Below the pieces are notes generated by a model. The model saw only the letters and a program-made list of their open reading frames with translations. It was not told the DNA's origin and made no database searches. A stretch of 64,000 bases of DNA from assembly GCF_009766005.1 (NCBI RefSeq), contig NZ_LMUK01000051.1:124001-188000 (forward strand), written 5' to 3'. The number at the start of each line of letters is the position of its first letter. Position 1 is the stretch's first letter. Of the stretch, positions 59,964 through 64,000 are shown piece after piece. Source of the stretch: Bradyrhizobium sp. S69. Lineage in GTDB: Bacteria; Pseudomonadota; Alphaproteobacteria; Rhizobiales; Xanthobacteraceae. Made by a program: the position numbers and the translations under genes.

Positions 59964-60818
59964 TTACCACTCCAACTGTTCCCAGCGGGCCTTATCAAGC
60001 GTCCCGTCCGCTAAGATGAAATGTGCGGGGCGCGCGCGAATTATTTCGAGGCCAGCGATAGCCTCGTTTGGATCGTCGCTTGTGCTTGGCCCCTGAAAGA
60101 TCACACCGCCCAACATCCATGAGCGTAACCCGCGATGCTGTACCACGGTGATCATCGGCGCACCGCTTATTCCGCGAAAGTCAAAATTTTCTGGCATAAT
60201 TCCGTCGCCGAAAACCGGCACGAGACCTTGTCGCTCGATCTGCGATGAAATTACTTTTTCATTCACCTGCGTGGCGATACCAGAACCGCATACAGCACCG
60301 AACGTGATAAACTCCGGAGTTTGGCGTGTCCCGACTCCCGGATATCCGCTATAGTAAATGCCGCCGTTCTGCATCGGTAGGCTTGGCGGCCACGTTCTCT
60401 GGTAGCCTCCGCACACTTCTTTTCCGATACCTCTCACCTCTTGTTCAGTCACCGAAAAGGTTGCGATATCGATACCCGGATGAGAGTCGATCATGCGCGC
60501 ATCCAAATCGAGCTGGATGCCCATACCGTTTGTCGTAAGTGTGAGCGGTCCCTTGCGAGCATCCGACGCCCGATAGCCGTCAACGACATGGTACGCGGTT
60601 ACACCGATGACCCGCTCGCCGGTATTTAAGAAGAACGCGGTGCCGTTGCGCGGGACTATTGTGCCGTAGCCATCATATTCGCGCCATGCCAGCGGCACAC
60701 AGAATGAGGTGACCAAGCGCAGCTCATATTCTCCCAAGCCGCCCGCCATGATGGCTTTGGCTTCCTCAATGGAAAGCTGCTCATCGATCGGAATTTGCGT
60801 CTGTGTCTGGTCACTCAT
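59964..60818 (-). CDS. Trypsin-like serine protease
   Basis: 284 residues from ATG 60818 (the frame goes on to 61109 but overlaps the divergent gene and has no domain). The catalytic triad of a trypsin fold is seen: H77 in VTAYHVVDG, D117 in HPGIDIATF and S218 in FRGISGAPMI. There is no signal peptide or PDZ domain, so it should be a cytoplasmic protease, not DegP. Such stand-alone proteases occur in defence islands as effectors. The target is unknown. It is divergent from a second protease. Confidence 0.75.
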   Translation of the reverse strand: MSDQTQTQIPIDEQLSIEEAKAIMAGGLGEYELRLVTSFCVPLAWREYDGYGTIVPRNGTAFFLNTGERVIGVTAYHVVDGYRASDARKGPLTLTTNGMGIQLDLDARMIDSHPGIDIATFSVTEQEVRGIGKEVCGGYQRTWPPSLPMQNGGIYYSGYPGVGTRQTPEFITFGAVCGSGIATQVNEKVISSQIERQGLVPVFGDGIMPENFDFRGISGAPMITVVQHRGLRSWMLGGVIFQGPSTSDDPNEAIAGLEIIRARPAHFILADGTLDKARWEQLEW

Positions 60819-60971
60819 GATCCTGTTATAGCGCCAAAACAAGCGAGAAGGGAGCCGCCCGCTTGTCCAAATCGCACTGAGCTGGCGCGCGGCGGCGATG
60901 ATGATGACACATGATACCCAAGGGCCGGTCCGTGGTATGCTCGGCGGAACGCAGGAGCGAGTAACGAATCG

Positions 60972-61730
60972 ATGACCGAGAACCTTTTCACTCGCTTTAG
61001 CGACAGGTCGGTTCGCGTTGGGCAGGTATGGATACCGGGCAAACAGGTCGAGCAGACCCTCGCGCGCTACGCAAAATTGTTGTTCTGCTTGAATCATTCT
61101 GTTGATCATCCTTATTCCCTCATGGGCAGCGCGACTGCGATCCGTTGGAAAGATCGGTGCCTACTATTTTGCTGCCAGCATCAGATTTTGCAGTACGCCC
61201 CGGACGATGTCGTCATACCGACAGACAAATCAGGTGAGATTTTAATTTCGGGATCGGCGCTGATTTGGAGAGAGCCTGACAGTACCAGCCTTGGCGAGGA
61301 ATTTCTCGACATCCGAGCGATGAGGTTCATTCCTACTAATTATGGCGTGGCAAATCTGGAGGCCGGCTTTTTCGATCTGTCCGCCTCAGATTGCTGGAAG
61401 CGCGAAACCGATGCCACGTTTTTTCTTTTTGGCTACCCGACCAGCCTCCGCAGGGTCGATTACGACAAGCCCAGCATTGATGTGCAACAGGTCGTGACAA
61501 GCGCGAAATATGTTGGACCAAGCAACGCTGAGGGAGTTCATCGAATAGAGATGCACCGCACGAAAGGCTTTTCATCAGACGGACTGAGCGGTGGTCCAGT
61601 GTTTCATCTTGCAGAGGATGCCAATGGGTTTTTCGTCGGGTTTTCAGGCGTAATGCTACGAGGCAGCGACACCTCTGATATCATTCACTTGATCGAGGCT
61701 GGCCAGATTTTAAAATTCTTCAATGGATGA
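60972..61730 (+). CDS. Second trypsin-like serine protease
   Basis: 252 residues. GSATAIRWKDRCLLFCCQHQILQ carries H70, GFSSDGLSGGPVFHL carries S206 in GLSGGP, and an aspartate between them (D113 in FLDIRAM or D135 in FFDLSA) could complete the triad. There is no signal peptide. The fold is trypsin-like by motif, but the sequence is quite different from the neighbouring protease. The two genes are divergent across 153 bases, so they may be co-regulated. Function unknown. Confidence 0.65.
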   Translation: MTENLFTRFSDRSVRVGQVWIPGKQVEQTLARYAKLLFCLNHSVDHPYSLMGSATAIRWKDRCLLFCCQHQILQYAPDDVVIPTDKSGEILISGSALIWREPDSTSLGEEFLDIRAMRFIPTNYGVANLEAGFFDLSASDCWKRETDATFFLFGYPTSLRRVDYDKPSIDVQQVVTSAKYVGPSNAEGVHRIEMHRTKGFSSDGLSGGPVFHLAEDANGFFVGFSGVMLRGSDTSDIIHLIEAGQILKFFNG

Positions 61731-61740
61731 CAATTCTTGC

Positions 61741-62181
61741 TCACCGCCGCTCATCATCATCCGGATGTACCCATTTATAGGGCGCGATCTCGCGCTGTTG
61801 CGTGAGCTTGACCATATGCACGCGTGGCGAATAGCGTGGCGTCCGGCACGACCGGCATTTCAGCGCCGCCTCTAGTTTCCAGATCGGCGTATCGCGTGGT
61901 CGCCGGACATGTTCAAGCGGAATGCTGGCCTCGGTTTCGCAGCGATGGCATTTGACTTGTAGCCAGCTATAGCCGCCGTTGAGACATTGCGCGATCGTTG
62001 GCGACGGCTGCGCCGGTCCCCCATGGGCTTCCATCTGGATCGACCATAGCTCGGCCGCTGCCCGGTCGGCTTCACTGACGGCCTTCCGCGCGGCTTCCTG
62101 CGCTCCCTCGGCGCGAATCCTGGCCCCTATGATCCGGCCGCCGTAGATGACTTCTCGCGATTTCGTGCTCATGGCGGCCAT
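61741..62181 (-). CDS. Conserved hypothetical protein with zinc-ribbon-like cysteines
   Basis: About 146 residues (ATG 62181 or 62172; the frame from 62250 has no support). LQVKCHRCETEASIPLEHVRRPRDTPIWKLEAALKCRSCR gives two CxxC pairs, CHRC and CRSC, spaced like a zinc ribbon, and the C-terminus reads PRVHMVKLTQQREIAPYKWVHPDDD. The pattern is one I associate with Bradyrhizobium mobile regions. Possible nucleic-acid binding; no named function. Confidence 0.65.
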   Translation of the reverse strand: MAAMSTKSREVIYGGRIIGARIRAEGAQEAARKAVSEADRAAAELWSIQMEAHGGPAQPSPTIAQCLNGGYSWLQVKCHRCETEASIPLEHVRRPRDTPIWKLEAALKCRSCRTPRYSPRVHMVKLTQQREIAPYKWVHPDDDERR

Positions 62182-62312
62182 TACAGCGACCTTGGCGCGG
62201 CTGTGCAATGGCACTAGGGTTTGCGGTACGGTAGCGCTTGGCGACCCCACAGGTACGGGCTGTGTGCTTGGCGAGACGGCTGCTTGGGTCTTGGTGTTCG
62301 CGGGGGAACCTT

Positions 62313-62906
62313 ATGAGATCGGGACTTGGCAGCGTTGGTGCGTTTCTCTTGATGGGACTGGCAACGATAAACGGGAGTGCTGCTCAGAGTGCCAAAGTCC
62401 CAGCAAGGGACGACGTGTTCAATTTTGCAGGCACACAACAGTCTGAATACACGGCGGACCTTCGAGAAAAATTTATCGGGTCACTCGTGACTTATTGTCA
62501 GGCAGTTTTCGAGTCACTTCCAACGAACACGCCCGCAGAAGACGCTTGGGTCGTTTCCGAGGAAAACACCAGAGACGCGGCAAAAATACAACGCCTCTGG
62601 AAATCCAAGGAGTATAGCCGGAGCTACTTGAAAGCGATTTTTTCACAATGCAAAGATACGACGGCTATGCTGATTGAGCTGATCCAGTATTTTTCGAAAA
62701 AGCCAAATTCATCCGAGCAGCTTTCGCGTCTTGAGGCAAATGGGCTCATCAAACTCGCTCTCAATTTCGATGTCTTTCTTGACGACTATTCGTCCAACAT
62801 CGAAATAACTAAAGACGTGCGATCATCATTCGATGAATTCCGTCTTCACGTCATTCGCATTTGCCTGTTACGAGCGGCACGGAGCTCACTTGACGATGTT
62901 CATTAA
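62313..62906 (+). CDS. Secreted hypothetical protein
   Basis: About 197 residues, signal peptide MRSGLGSVGAFLLMGLATINGSAA-Q. Mature part is helical: REKFIGSLVTYCQAVFESLPTNTPAEDAWVVSEENTRDAAKIQRLWKSKEYSR. Two cysteines (TYCQAV, SQCKD) could pair. GGGGGAACC upstream supports ATG 62313. Its stop overlaps the next gene start by about 11 bases, so they form one transcript. Confidence 0.6.
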   Translation: MRSGLGSVGAFLLMGLATINGSAAQSAKVPARDDVFNFAGTQQSEYTADLREKFIGSLVTYCQAVFESLPTNTPAEDAWVVSEENTRDAAKIQRLWKSKEYSRSYLKAIFSQCKDTTAMLIELIQYFSKKPNSSEQLSRLEANGLIKLALNFDVFLDDYSSNIEITKDVRSSFDEFRLHVIRICLLRAARSSLDDVH

Positions 62907-63255
62907 TCGAATATGCGCGACAGCGGCGGCGGCGATCATTGTCCTCTTGTTCTGCGCCAACGCCCGCGCCGAATCAGTTGATGTAAAATATCGCGGCCCT
63001 GTCGATCTCAAAACATTTGAGTGTCGTGACATCAACCGAAGTAGCTTCATCCAGCGCGTTTGTTACGACAAAGCGCAGAGCTATATGATTATAAACTTGA
63101 AGGGCACTTATTATCACTATTGCGAATTGTCGCCCACGACGTTTGACTCCTTAATGGACGCGCCATCTATGGGCCAGTTCTATAATCAAAACATCAAAGG
63201 GTCTGGCTCGGATGGTCCGTATGATTGTCGAACGCATCGTGTGCCGCCCTATTAG
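62896..63255 (+). CDS. Secreted KTSC-domain protein
   Basis: About 119 residues. Signal peptide MFINRICATAAAAIIVLLFCANARA. The mature part contains FECRDINRSSFIQRVCYDKAQSYMIINLKGTYYHYCELSPTTFDSLMDAPSMGQFYNQNIKGS, a KTSC domain (YD...L...F..G..Y.Y...p...F..L..A.S.G.F), here exported, which is unusual since most KTSC proteins are small cytoplasmic ones. Overlaps the preceding gene. Confidence 0.7.
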   Translation: MFINRICATAAAAIIVLLFCANARAESVDVKYRGPVDLKTFECRDINRSSFIQRVCYDKAQSYMIINLKGTYYHYCELSPTTFDSLMDAPSMGQFYNQNIKGSGSDGPYDCRTHRVPPY

Positions 63256-63306
63256 GAAATTTTCGCCGCCACCGCGAAGGCCCTGAACATTGGGACATAG
63301 ACCTGA

Positions 63307-63570
63307 ATGCAATTCGCCACTATCCGACCCTATGCCGACCCGGAAGCCGCCGCGCGCAAGCTGATCGAGATCGCCAATTCGGTCGAGGCCGTGCAGGATG
63401 GCCGAATCTTTATTGAGCTGATCAACGGGCCGCTGTTATTCGAGCATAAGGCTACGCCAGCGGAGTATAGCGCCGGGCTAAAGCTTGCGATCGAACGCGG
63501 CTGGCTGGTCATGCACGAGAGCGGGACTTTCGTGAAGTTCACGCAGGCGGGCGCCGAGCTGTTCGCGTGA
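63307..63570 (+). CDS. Small hypothetical protein
   Basis: 87 residues, MQFATIRPYADPEAAARKLIEIANSVEAVQDGRIFIELINGPLLFEHKATPAEYSAGLKLAIERGWLVMHESGTFVKFTQAGAELFA. The second half resembles a winged-helix end (LAIERGWLVMHESGTFVKFTQAG). A DNA-binding role is possible. Similar small proteins appear in rhizobial mobile regions. Confidence 0.6.
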   Translation: MQFATIRPYADPEAAARKLIEIANSVEAVQDGRIFIELINGPLLFEHKATPAEYSAGLKLAIERGWLVMHESGTFVKFTQAGAELFA

Positions 63571-63583
63571 ACTACGTCACACC

Positions 63584-63997
63584 TTACGAAGGCCACCCCG
63601 GCCTATCATAGAGCACCAGACAGAAATTTGCAAAAAGTAGACTGAGCGCAAAAAGTGAAGTCAGTAAGCAGTACGCGATAACAAACAAAGCAACATTGCT
63701 GCTCCGCAGTGCTTCTTCGGCTTCAACTTTGTCGAGTCGGTTATATTCGATGAAAAATTCGGTAAGAGTCCGATTTGGAGAAAGCAAATATCTAACGAAT
63801 GTGAAGTGCTTTATCTGCATCGCAATTTTGTAAACCTGATACAGCACGAAGCCGACGAGAGACATTCCAAGGCAAAATGCTACCATAATATTGGCACGAG
63901 GTGGCAATTGTGACTTCGTATAACTCCAAAGCGTGAACGCGCCAGCGTACCCGCCTAACATTACCAGATTGGTGTAGGCTGTTGCCTTGTCATACAA
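63584..63997 (-). CDS. Membrane protein, possibly cut by the window edge
   Basis: 137 residues with three membrane segments (LVMLGGYAGAFTLWSY, NIMVAFCLGMSLVGFVLYQVY and ALFVIAYCLLTSLFALSLLFANFCLVLY) and a charged middle part. The first ATG is at 63997, only 3 bases from the edge, so the protein may begin further upstream. No family recognised. Confidence 0.6.
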   Translation of the reverse strand: MYDKATAYTNLVMLGGYAGAFTLWSYTKSQLPPRANIMVAFCLGMSLVGFVLYQVYKIAMQIKHFTFVRYLLSPNRTLTEFFIEYNRLDKVEAEEALRSSNVALFVIAYCLLTSLFALSLLFANFCLVLYDRPGWPS

Positions 63998-64000
63998 CTT

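Noticed and set aside
53493..63997. CRISPR array or restriction-modification genes in the accessory region
   Set aside because: I looked for regularly spaced repeats, methyltransferase motifs and Cas proteins in the sequence and found none.

Overview
The window is a 64 kb stretch of a GC-rich alphaproteobacterial chromosome, most likely Bradyrhizobium or a close relative (Nitrobacteraceae). The evidence is a cyclic-glucan exporter end, a TrcR/DUF1013 regulator, an ispH-thrB-rnhA cluster, and several families of palindromic intergenic repeats typical of that group. No intact rRNA or tRNA gene was seen.

Layout. Positions 1-15.7 kb are mostly housekeeping: the 3' end of ndvA, a penicillin-binding D-Ala-D-Ala carboxypeptidase, fadD, a 1-Cys peroxiredoxin, ispH-thrB-rnhA (minus strand), trcR, a small lipoprotein, prpE, two tandem TPR-LprI proteins and an SDR. 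Positions 15.8-19.4 kb hold a TAXI-type TRAP transporter operon. Positions 19.6-30.9 kb are a mix: YncE-like beta-propeller, degenerate REC-EAL protein, secreted unknowns, NUDIX, thioesterase, aldo/keto reductase, a TetR regulator divergent from a DUF3313 lipoprotein, and a frameshifted remnant of an autotransporter beta-barrel. Positions 31.0-34.9 kb carry a SWIM zinc-finger/SNF2 helicase pair bracketed by a short repeat.

Positions 34.97-42.98 kb are a complete guanidine-assimilation operon on the minus strand: ABC transporter (binding protein, permease, ATPase), two DUF1989 carboxyguanidine deiminase-type subunits and a large biotin-dependent urea/guanidine carboxylase. The leader has a near-consensus sigma-54 promoter, a guanidine-I (ykkC) riboswitch and an intrinsic terminator in tandem. 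Guanidine sensing is thus stacked on nitrogen-type promoter control. Allophanate hydrolase, needed to finish the pathway, is not in the window.

Positions 43-49.7 kb hold small stress proteins (GlsB-type, two CsbD), a triple-PAS LuxR regulator, and an AraC regulator divergent from an MFS exporter.

From about 49.7 kb to the right end the sequence becomes accessory and more AT-rich: a MazEF-type toxin-antitoxin pair with a palindromic operator, a HEPN (AbiU2-like) protein, a tRNA-Phe 3' fragment next to a tyrosine integrase, an AlpA-like HTH protein, and an archaeo-eukaryotic primase/SF3 helicase whose gene contains three copies of one palindrome. These are followed by a tRNA-Lys 3' half with six heptamer repeats beside it, a tightly overlapping three-gene cassette with a second HEPN protein, and two divergent trypsin-like proteases. 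This region looks like a mosaic of integrative elements carrying candidate defence genes.
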